From positions 104,176,112 to 104,240,111 of the forward strand of contig NC_092048.1 of assembly GCF_003086295.3 (NCBI RefSeq): 64,000 bases of DNA, written 5' to 3'. Made by a program: the position numbers and the translations under genes. Shown here piece after piece: positions 54,756 to 64,000 of the stretch. Source of the stretch: Arachis hypogaea (taxonomy: Eukaryota > Streptophyta > Magnoliopsida > Fabales > Fabaceae). The notes under the pieces were generated by a model. It was not told the origin of the DNA and made no database searches. It worked only from the letters and a program-made list of their open reading frames with translations. Numbering within the stretch: position 1 is the first letter of the stretch; every line of letters starts with the position of its first letter.

Positions 54756-56232
54756 TTAGCCAACAAATACTTTAATGCCGTATGATCCGAGTACACTACC
54801 ACCTTTGAACAGAGAAGATATGCTCGGAATTTGTCCAAGGCAAAAACAATGGCCAAAATGTTCTTTTTCGGTAGTAGTGTAGTTGGATTGGGCTCCATCT
54901 AATATTTTTGATGCATAGGCTAAGACATATGGATTCTTACCCTCGCGTTGTGCTAATGCGGCTCCCACGGAAAATTTGAAGCATCATACATTATTTCAAA
55001 TGGCCAACTCCAATTCGGCCCTCGCACAATGGGAGCGTGGGTCAATGCTACTTTGAGCTTGTCGAAAGCCTCCATGCATTCCTTGCTTAAATCAAACTCA
55101 ATATCCTTTTGTAGCAACCTTGAGAGAGGCAATGCTACCTTGCTAAAATCCTTGATGAATCTCCGATAAAATTCTGCATGTCCAAGAAAAGAACGGACCT
55201 CCCTCTCGGAAGAGGGGTAAGGAAAACTAGATATGACATTAATTTTAGCCGGATCTACAGAAATACCATCTTTTGAAATAATATGTCCTAAAATAATGCC
55301 TTGCTTGACCATGAAATGACATTTCTCAAAATTTAAGACAAGGTTGGTTTTAGTACATCTTTCCAAACTTTTTCAAGACTATCCAAGCAATGATCAAAAG
55401 AATCACCATATACCGTGAAATCAACCATGAATACCTCCATGCATTACTCTAGAAAATCCGCAAAGATGCTCATCATGCACCTTTGGAAAGTTGCTGGTGC
55501 ATTGCATAAGCCGAATGGCATACGCTTGTCCTATAAGTTCCAAAAGGGCAAGTAAATGTTTTTTTCTTGGTCCTCTAAAGCAATGTGTATTTGTAAGTAT
55601 CTCGAATAGCCATCTAGGAAGCAATAATGAGATTTACCGGATAAATGATCGAGCATTTGATCGATAAATGGAAGTGAAAAATGATCTTTTCTAGTGGCCG
55701 CATTCAACCTTCGGTAGTCTATGCATACTCGCCAAGAGTTTTGCACCCGTGTTGCTATGAGCTCCCCACTTTCGTTCTTGATTGTGGTTACCCCGGACTT
55801 CTTAGGCACAACTTGAATGGGGCTCACCCATTCACTATCCGAAATAGGGTAGATGATGTCTGCCTCAAGTAACCATGTTACCTCTTTCTTGACAACCTCC
55901 AAAATAGTAGGATTTAATCGCCTTTGAGGTTGTCTTACGGGTTTAGCTTCCTCTTCCAAAAAGATCCGGTGCTCACACACTTGGGGACTTATCCCCACTA
56001 GATCCGCCAAATTCCACCCTATTGTCCTTTTGTTGTTCCTCAAAACACATAGCAACTTCTCTTCTTATTGAGGATTTAGTTCCCTTGCTATGATCACCGG
56101 AAACTTGTGGGCTTCATCAAGGTATGAGTACTTTAGGTGGGGTGGTAATGGCTTCAATTCTAGCTTTTGCTCTTGGCTTGTCACTTGAACTTCTTCACTT
56201 GCATCTTCACTATTTCCTTCAATCATATGTTT
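54756..56232 (-). pseudogene. pol (RT-RNase H): Element D reverse transcriptase and RNase H
   Basis: The frame from gag-pro continues through a stop after VHYAKQE and another near 56070, then LCVLRNNKRTIGWNLADLVG, WRVCIDYRRLNAATRKDHF, LDGYSRYLQIHI. It shifts near 55545 and again near 55370. The catalytic box reads FMVD (about 55422-55433) instead of FMDD, and a stop stands three codons before MEVFM. RNase H: MYDASNFP, shift near 54970, then GAALAQREG and [10 protein letters not shown] with another shift. Beyond repair as an enzyme in this copy. Confidence 0.87.
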
Positions 56233-57825
56233 CTATTCTTGCTTTGCATAATGCACTTCCACCACAATGTTGTCAATTAGATCACACCGGAATATGGAAT
56301 GGTTCTCCGGTGGGTGTCTCATTGCCTCTTCTAGGCTAAAACTTACAACTCTCCCATCTATCTCGAATGAGTAGGTTCCCGAATGGGCATCCAACTTGAA
56401 TCTAGAGGTCCTCAAAAATGGCCTCCCAAGTAAGATAGATGATGCCCTCTCGGATTCACTTGGTGGCATCTCAATGATATGGAAATCAATTGGAAATATC
56501 AAACCCTTAATGTTGACCAACACATCTTCTGCAATACCCAACACGATTATTATGCTCTTGTCCGCCAAGACAAACCTAGCCGCCGACCGCTTCAACGGAG
56601 GAAGCTTCAATAAATGATAAACGGAAAGAGGCATAATGCTAACGCATGCACCAAGGTCGCACATACAATCAACGAATTGGACTCCATCAATGATGCAAGA
56701 AACTAAGCAAGGACCCGGATCAACACACTTTTCCGGAATGGATCCCATCAAAGCCGAAATGGAACTACCCAATGGAATGGTTTCCAACTCATGAATTCTA
56801 TCTTTGTTCATACACAAGTCCTTAAGAAATTTCGCATATTTAGGCACTTGATGTATAGCATCAAAGAGGGGGATGGTTACCTCCACTTTCTTGAACATCT
56901 TCACCATAGTTGGGTCAAGTTCCACACGCTTCTTAGCCTTTCTTGCCAATGTGGGAAATGGAATTGGTTGAGCCACTTCCTCCAAGATTTGCTCCTTTCT
57001 AGGGACTTCACTCCTTGGTTGAGGGTCTTCATCTTCAACTATTACATGTGACTCCTCCTCCTCTTCAATTTCTTCTATCTCAACTCCATCTTCCTCTTGA
57101 GCAACTTTTATTGGGTTTGGTGCCTTTGAATCTCTTTCCTTCAATTGCGTTCTGGACCTCAAGGTTATGACGTTGATGCCACCTTTGGGGTTGGGCAAAG
57201 GTTGAGAGGGTATGGCACTAGAGGTTGAGGCTTGAGGAGTGGGAATAGAAGGTGGCTCTATGAGAGCTTGGAGAGTAGAAGTGAGGCCATTAAGACTTGA
57301 GTTGAGGGTGTTTTGGAGTTCCTTTTGTCCTTGGAGTATAGATCGGAGAGTGTCATATTGATTTGGAGATGTGGAAGGGTAGGTAATTTGTGGTGCTTGG
57401 GGTTGGTTGGGTGGAAGTGGTTGTCTATGAGGTGGTATGTAGGTTTGATAGTTCCTTCCTTGATTTGGTTGTTGGTTTGGAGGGTTTTGTGAATAGCGGT
57501 TTTGTGAAGTGTTGTTGTTCCATCTTTGGTTGCCTCCATTGTTCCTTCCTCCTTGTTGATAATTGTCCCGCCAACTTTGGTTGGAGCTATCCCTCCATCC
57601 TTGATTGGAGTTGTTACTCCTTTGGCTATAGTTGCCTCCTTGTTGGGGGTACCCTAGGTTATAATTGCTCCCTTGGTAATGGTATCTTTGATTGGAACGT
57701 TCATAGTAGGGGCGATCATAAAAGTTGTGGGTAGCCGCTAGAGTGTTATCTTCTTGGAGACTTGGACATTCGTCCGTGTAGTGGGAGTAGCATGAGCAAA
57801 TGCCACACACCCTTTTGGGGACCAA
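56233..57825 (-). pseudogene. gag-pro: Element D Gag C-terminus and protease
   Basis: In frame with the preceding gag piece, from which a TAA at 57826 separates it. Starts with a CCHC zinc knuckle CGICSCYSHYTDEC, then an Asn/Gln/Tyr-rich stretch with repeats such as SNQGWRDSSNQSWRDN, then VITLRSRTQLKE, an acidic part, and an aspartic protease with CMCDLGACVSIMPLS and ILLGRPFLRTSRFKLDAH. The frame runs on towards the reverse transcriptase. This is the only element in the window with a visible zinc knuckle in Gag. Confidence 0.87.
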
Positions 57826-58852
57826 TTATTGACATTGTTGGTTTTGAGGAGAAGGATGTTGTTGAGATGGAGGTTGTTGTTGATTCACTTGGAGTTGCTT
57901 TAGAAGGCTTGTCATTTCACACAAGGTCTTGGTAAGGGTAACGGTCTCACCACAAGAAGAAACTTCATTTACGGCCTTTGGACGGTTGACTCTCCGTCTA
58001 GCATGTTGAGTGGACTCGGCAAGTCGGTAATGAGTTGCCATGCCTCCTCCGCCTCCTATACTTTGACAAAGAACCGTTGCTTGAAGCATCCAACAAATTC
58101 TTATCTTGCTCCCTCATGCCTTGGCACACATAGCTAAGCAAGACTTGAGTGTCAATCATATGATTGGGACATGAATCAAGAAGTTTGCGAAACCGTTTCC
58201 AATATTCATACAAAGTTTCCATCTCGCCTTGTACAATACATGAGATCTCCTTCCTTAGCTTGTCCGTCATTTCCACGGGCATGAACTTATCAAAGAATTC
58301 TCTTCTAAGCAAGTCCCAATCGGACACAACATCACTAGGTAAGGTATAGAACCACTCATTGGCTCTTCCCTCAAGAGAAAAGGGGAAGGCAAACAACCAT
58401 ATAGCCACTTCATCGGATCCTTCCCGCCTAGTAGTTGAGCACACACCATGAAAGTCCTTGAGGTGTCTAATTGGATCTTGTGCGGGAAGTCCATGGAACT
58501 TTGGTAAGAGATGGATGAGAGCGGTCTTGAGTTCAAAGTTTGCATTCAAGTTGGGATGAAGCACATGTAGAGGTTGGAGAACAAAATCCGGTGCACCCGC
58601 TTCCTTGAGAGTAACTCTCCTCGGAGCGGCCATGTTGTCAAAACCTAGATCAAACGAAAAACTATTATTAGTGTCAACGGAAGAGTAATTAGTTCCTTCG
58701 TTGGATGACGATGATATGGTTGGTGAATTGGTAAAAACCTTTTCACCATCCTCAAAGACCAACCGCCTCCGAGCTTGCCTAATATGAATCAAGGTTCTTT
58801 CAATTTCTGAATCAAAAGGTGCTAAGCTCAGATTTGGTAGTGAACGCATCAT
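57826..58852 (-). pseudogene. gag: Element D Gag N-terminal and core domain
   Basis: ATG at 58852 (MMRSLPNLSLAPFDSEIERTL). Core: NANFELKTALIHLLPKFHGLPAQDPIRHLKDF, LFAFPFSLEGRANEWFYTLP, LRREFFDKFMPVEMTDKLRKEI, ETLYEYWKRFRKLLDSCPNHM, SYVCQGM and LLDASSNGSL, the typical plant Ty3/gypsy Gag domain. A frameshift near 58060 (SLSKY to IGGGGGMATHYRLAE) and the TAA at 57826 break it. Confidence 0.87.
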
Positions 58853-59012
58853 ACAATGGAGGAGATAAGAAACTCATGACATCAATTGGTATCTAAACAA
58901 AGATTAATCCTAACTAACAATCAAGCAAGCAAACAATCAATTAAGAGAGAAATGCAAGTATTCACATATCAACATATTCACACTAACCAATAGAATGGCA
59001 CACATAAGTAAC
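58853..59012 (-). other. Element D 5' leader
   Basis: Short leader between primer site and gag. Nothing further seen. Confidence 0.6.
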
Positions 59013-59030
59013 TCCCCGGCAACGGCGCCA
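59013..59030 (-). promoter_or_regulatory. Element D primer binding site (tRNA-Asp)
   Basis: tccccggcaacggcgcca on the plus strand, 3 nt from the 5' LTR. Confidence 0.9.
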
Positions 59031-59033
59031 TTT

Positions 59034-60578
59034 TGATGAACGTAAATATTCTCATGCTGGTTAGAAACTAGTGATAAATCCGATCGTGAGTATAGTCTAA
59101 CCAACACACGAATACCGCATCAAACAATTCTAAAATCTATGACCGAGAGTATTGATCCCGGGTCATTCTCCCTAGGAATTGCTTTAGAATGTGCATCATT
59201 GATTAGGAAAGCTTTTATGGTTTTGAGAATTGGTGCAAGAATTCAAACTAGCAAGGCAATCAACAATTAATCGAAATAAAAGCCTTGGCCAAGGGTAAGC
59301 ATTGGAAGTTCCATCATTATAGTCTCCTTCAATTATGATAAGAATTGATTGTTGCTTCACTTAGTTAACCCCCTAACAATGGAGGAAAGTCAAATGAGAG
59401 TAACTAACTTGAGTCACAAGTCCTAGTCTCACCCTAGGGAAGTCTAGCTTTAGTGTACTCCAAGTCAATTAGCAATTCTCAATTCATAATCTACAATTGA
59501 TATCAACTATTCAAGTGTCTCCAATAACTCAACCCCTAAGCCAAGTGAGAGAAATCTACTCCAAAGCTAAGGTTATCATTATCACAAACATTTGGTAGGT
59601 AATTATAGAAAACATGATGCAATTGAGAGAAGAGAATTGAATCAAAGCTATCTAATTCAAACAATCATCAACAATCAAACAATTGAATGAAACCTCAATT
59701 CATTAATCCAAATTCAAAGTAACAAAGTATACCAAATTTAGATCTAAGGAATTGAATGAAAAGAACATCAATTAAGAGTAGAAGAAGAGTAGATCTACAC
59801 TTGTAGCAAAACAAAAAGTTAATTGTCAATAGATCTCACCAAGAATTCCAAGGAAACTGGCAATGGAGGATGAAAACCTAGAGAGAAGTTGAAGCTTCTC
59901 TCTCTAGAAAATAAAATGTAACTAACTCCCAAAAAAATCTAGAATTATCACTAATTGTCCTAACACTCCTAATCCTTGGTCTTCTTAAGCTTTTCCCTCC
60001 AAAATCTGCTCCAAAACAGGGCCTGGGAAACGCCTGAAATCGCTGGGCACGTGTTTCATTTAAAAAATTATGTGCGCACATCGACGCGTACGCGCATTGC
60101 ACGCCTACGCGTCCTTGGGCTCTTTTGCGATCTGCGCGCAGGCGTACGGTGCGCGCGAGCATCGTAAGGGATATGGCCCAGCCATATAGGCGCGCCGGCT
60201 CCTCGCTCGGCTCCACTACGCTGGCTCTAGGTGAGCGCATCCACACGTACGCGCACTGTGCGCGTGCGCGTGCGTGTCCAAACTTCCATTCTTTAATTTG
60301 TTTCATGCTCCTTCCATTCATGCATGCTTCCTTCATTCCTCTTGGCTATTTTTACCCTATAACTTCTGACATCACTTAACAAACAGATCAAGGCATCTAA
60401 TGGTAATAGAGGAGGATTACAATATCTCAATTTTGATGCAAAAGAAGTATATTTTTATCTATGAGGTAAAATGGGAAAGAGACACGAAATCATGCAGTTT
60501 TATATAAATAAGTGTGGAAGATCATTGATAAAACCCTTAGATTCTATGCATGATAAATCCTAAAAATTGGGTTTATCA
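59034..60578 (-). repeat. Element D 5' LTR, 1545 bp
   Basis: From tgatgaacgt to gggtttatca. acgcgtacgcgc-type palindromes at about 60065-60275. Confidence 0.93.
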
Positions 60579-60583
60579 GGTAC

Positions 60584-61240
<657 letters not shown>

Positions 61241-62080
61241 TGATGAATCCACATTTCATGGTATTTATTTGCTTTAATTAGGTGGATTTCATTGACTTTT
61301 CTTGTATTTATCCATTGAAATAGCATAGTTCCATGATGTCTTCCAAATTTGTGCTTGAAAGTGAAAACATGCTCTTTAGGCCTTTTTATTGCTAAATTTT
61401 ATTCACTTTGATCCCATTTGGTACCTTGATGTATTTGTCAAGTGATTTCAGGTTTTCAAGGCAAGTTTGGGTTGAAGTAGTGAAGAAAGAGCATCCAAAA
61501 GGGGAGAAATCATGAAGGAAATGGAGTTTGGAAGCTTCTGCAAAGATGCGTACGCACAGTGATGCGTGCGTACGCACAATAGCGACTTTGTGCAAGGATG
61601 CGTACGCACCAAATGTCGTGCATACGCACAATGGAAAGTTTGCGCAACTGTGCGTACACACAGTAGGTCGCGCATACGCACGCGTGCATGCACGTGAGGT
61701 CATTAATTGCAAATCGCTGGGGGCGATTTCTGGGCCTCCAAAGCCCAATCCAACTCATTTATGAAGCTATTTCAAGACAAATTGAAGAAGGATGAAGGGG
61801 GGAGCACTTAGGTTTAGATTTTTACATGTTTTATTTAGCATTCTAGAGAGAGAAGCTCCCCCCTCTCTCTAGAATTAGGGTTTTTAGCTTAGTTTCCTTT
61901 TAATTTTAGCACTTTAATTCTTGTTTTAGTATAGTTTCATTTATGTTTCTATGCTTTCTTGTCTTTATCTTCTTCATCTCTTTTGTTATTTTCTCTTTTA
62001 TGTCAATTCATGTTATGAACACTTTTGTTATTTTAATTCTAATTAATGCAAATTTATGCTTCCATGTCTTTTATTGCTTT
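61241..62080 (+). repeat. Element F: partial LTR
   Basis: Starts tgatgaatccacatttcatg like an LTR and carries tgcgtacgcaca palindromes at 61545-61690, followed by an aaatcgctgggggcgattt inverted repeat (about 61709-61728). Interrupted at 62080 by G. Orientation inferred plus. No protein seen. Confidence 0.5.
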
Positions 62081-63641
62081 TGGTGCACGAATTGCGAATC
62101 ACACTTTTCACAACGCGTACCACTAACCAGCAAGTGCTCTGGGTCGTCCAAGTAATACCTTACGTGAGTAAGGGTCGAATCCCACGGAGATTGTTGGTTT
62201 GAAGCAATCTATGGTTATCTTGTAAATCTTAGTCAGGAAGTCGATTATGTTTATCAATTGAATTGTGAGTAACCAGTAGAGCATAAATTAAAAATTACTT
62301 GTTGTGCAGTAATGGAGAATATGTTGGAGTTTTGGAGATGCTTTGTCTTCTGAATCTCTGCTTTCCTCTGTCTTCTTGTTCACGCACGCACGTCCCCCTA
62401 TGGCAAGCTGTGTGTTGGTGGATCACCGTTGTCAATGGCTACCTTCCGTCCTCCCAATGAAAACTACGCTCACGCGCTATGTCACAGCACGGCTAATCAC
62501 CGGTTGGTTCTCGATCCGGTTGGAATAGGATTTACTATCCTTTTGCGTCTGTCACTAACGCCCAGCCTTCAAGAGTCTGAAGCTCGTCACAGTCATTCAA
62601 TCCTTGAATCCTACTCGGAATACCACAGACAAGGTTTAGACTTTCCGGATTCTCATGAATGTTGCCATCAGTTCTAGCTTATACCACGGAGATTCTGATT
62701 AAGGAATCTAAGAGATACTCATTCAATCGTATATAGAACGGAGGTGGTTGTCAGGCACACGTTCATGATTTGAGGAAGGTGATGAGTGTCACATCTCATC
62801 ACCTCCATCACAGTTAAGCGCGAATGAACATCTTAGATAGGAACAAGCGTGTTTGAATGGAAAACAGAAATACTTGCATTAATTCATCGAGACACAGCAG
62901 AGCTCCTCACCCCCAACAATGGGGTTTAGAGACTCATGCCGTCAGAGAATACAAAGTTTAGATCTGAAATGTCATGAGATACAAAATAAGTCTCTAAAAG
63001 TTGTTTAAATACTAAACCAGTAGCCTAGGGTTACAAAATATGAGTGGACTATGATGGATGATGCAGAGATCCACTTCTGGGGCCCACTTGGTGTGCTGGG
63101 GCCCACTTGGTGTGTGCTGGGGCTGAGACTTTAAGCAATTCACGTGCAGAGGCCATTTGTGGAGTTGAACGCCAGTTTTTGTGCCAGTTTGGGCGTTCAA
63201 CTCCAGTTTTTGATCCTTTTCTGGCGCTGGATGCCAGAATTGGGCAGAGGACTGGCGTTGAACGCCAGTTTACGTCGTCTATCCTTGTGCAAAGTATGGA
63301 CTATTATATATTGCTGGAAAGCCCTGGATGTCTACTTTCCAATGCAATTGGAAGCATGCCATGTCGAGTTCTGTAGCTCCAGAAAATTCAATTTGAGTGC
63401 AGGGAGGTCAGAATCCAACAGCATCAGCAGTCCTTTTTCAGCCTGAATCAGATTTTTGCTCAGCTCCTTCAATTTCAGCCAGAAAAATACCTGAAATTAC
63501 AGAAAAAAACACAACTCATAGTAAAGTCCAAAAATATGAATTTTTCCTAAAAACTACTGGAAATAAACTAAAAACTAACTAGAACATACTCAAAACTATA
63601 TGAAATTATCCCCAAAAAGCGTATAAAATTTCCGCTCATCA
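62081..63641 (-). repeat. Element G 3' LTR, 1561 bp, B/C family
   Basis: From tggtgcacga to ccgctcatca. Homologous to the B and C LTRs with ggcgttcaacgcc palindromes at about 63165-63275 and hairpin CCTTAC/GTAAGG at 62158-62173. The expected duplication would be gcttt (62076-62080); the other side lies outside the window. Confidence 0.9.
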
Positions 63642-63660
63642 CAACACCAAACTTAAACTG
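63642..63660 (-). promoter_or_regulatory. Element G plus-strand priming tract
   Basis: Minus strand agtttaagtttggtgttg before the LTR start. Confidence 0.65.
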
Positions 63661-64000
63661 TTGCTTGTCCTCAAGCAACTAGACAAATAAAATAGAAGAC
63701 TAATAGGTTGAGAAGCAATAATATCTCAGATTTTTTGTTTGAAGCTCAGATCCTAATTAGATGAGCGGGACTAGTAGCTTTTTTTTGCTTCTGAACAGTT
63801 TCGGCATCTCACTTTATCCATTGAAGCTCAGAGTGATTGGCATCTATAGGGACTCAGAATTCAGATAGTGTTATTGATTCTCTTAGTTCAGTGTGATGAT
63901 TCTTGAACACAGCTTCGTTATGAGTCTTGGCCGTGGCCCTAAGCACCTTGTTTTCCAGTATTACTACCGGATACATAAATGCTACAGACACATAACTGGG
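63661..64000 (-). other. Element G 3' untranslated region, cut by window end
   Basis: Matches 21997-22330 of B in order. No gene seen. Confidence 0.7.

Larger units (their letters stand above)
36553..60578 (-). mobile_element. Element D: Athila-type element with third ORF, interrupted by element C
   Basis: LTRs at 59034-60578 (5', 1545 bp) and 36553-48792 (3', split by C, about 1514 bp without it), flanked by a perfect duplication ggtac. Minus-strand order: 5' LTR, tRNA-Asp primer site, gag with zinc knuckle, protease, reverse transcriptase, RNase H, integrase, two-hairpin module, palindrome array, leader and intron, third ORF, 3' UTR, polypurine tract, 3' LTR. Without C it is about 13.3 kb. 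All genes carry several lesions. Confidence 0.93.

Noticed and set aside
11193..60578. Endogenous pararetrovirus or a true enveloped virus
   Set aside because: No movement protein, coat protein or transmembrane envelope seen; LTRs, tRNA-Asp primer sites and 5-bp duplications fit LTR retrotransposons.

Overview
The window is plant nuclear DNA made almost entirely of nested LTR retrotransposons. I found no host gene. It suggests a dicot, most likely a legume and probably peanut (Arachis). The Arachis call rests on my recollection of the ggcgttcaacgcc-type and aacgttagtgac-type palindromes as typical of that genus; the sequence alone does not prove it. All primer sites I can place match the 3' end of plant tRNA-Asp. 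The gag, protease, FMDD reverse transcriptase and integrase proteins are of the Athila type of Ty3/gypsy (Metaviridae).

Layout by age. The oldest readable layer is element E, a decayed plus-strand Tat/Ogre-like gypsy element. It survives as pieces at 464-690, 10014-11192, 32885-36552 and 60584 to about 60660. Three Athila-type elements landed in it: H (784-10013, minus, no pol), A (11193-32879, minus, gag-pro-pol, 2307-bp LTRs, duplication tggag) and D (36553-60578, minus, gag-pro-pol plus a third ORF, duplication ggtac). Element B (20306-30051, minus, gag-pro only, 1673-bp LTRs, duplication cctcc) sits inside the gag of A. Element C (37442-48162, plus, same family as B, duplication gtaac) sits inside the 3' LTR of D. 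To the right are a compound microsatellite, a CACTA-like inverted-repeat array, part of an LTR called F, and the 3' LTR plus 3' UTR of G, a minus-strand relative of B/C cut by the window edge. Positions 1-463 are the end of another A-type LTR.

How the parts relate. A and D look like degenerate autonomous elements. B/C share the plus-strand priming motif of A, and H shares that of D, so B/C and H look like non-autonomous partners. H, C and D (and, as a remnant, B) carry a third gene after gag or pol, in the position of the Athila env-like gene. Its protein resembles the family called putative plant transposon protein. In each case it is preceded by an array of family-specific palindromes and a pyrimidine-rich leader, and in D and probably H by a likely intron.

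The most interesting signal is not a gene. A two-hairpin RNA module lies 10-26 nt after the stop codon of the last gag or pol frame in all five internal regions. Spacing is constant and the stem pairs covary. Other notable items are half of a tRNA-Cys spliced into the third gene of B, a covarying hairpin in the LTR 3' part, and a plus-strand priming motif repeated seven times through B and C.
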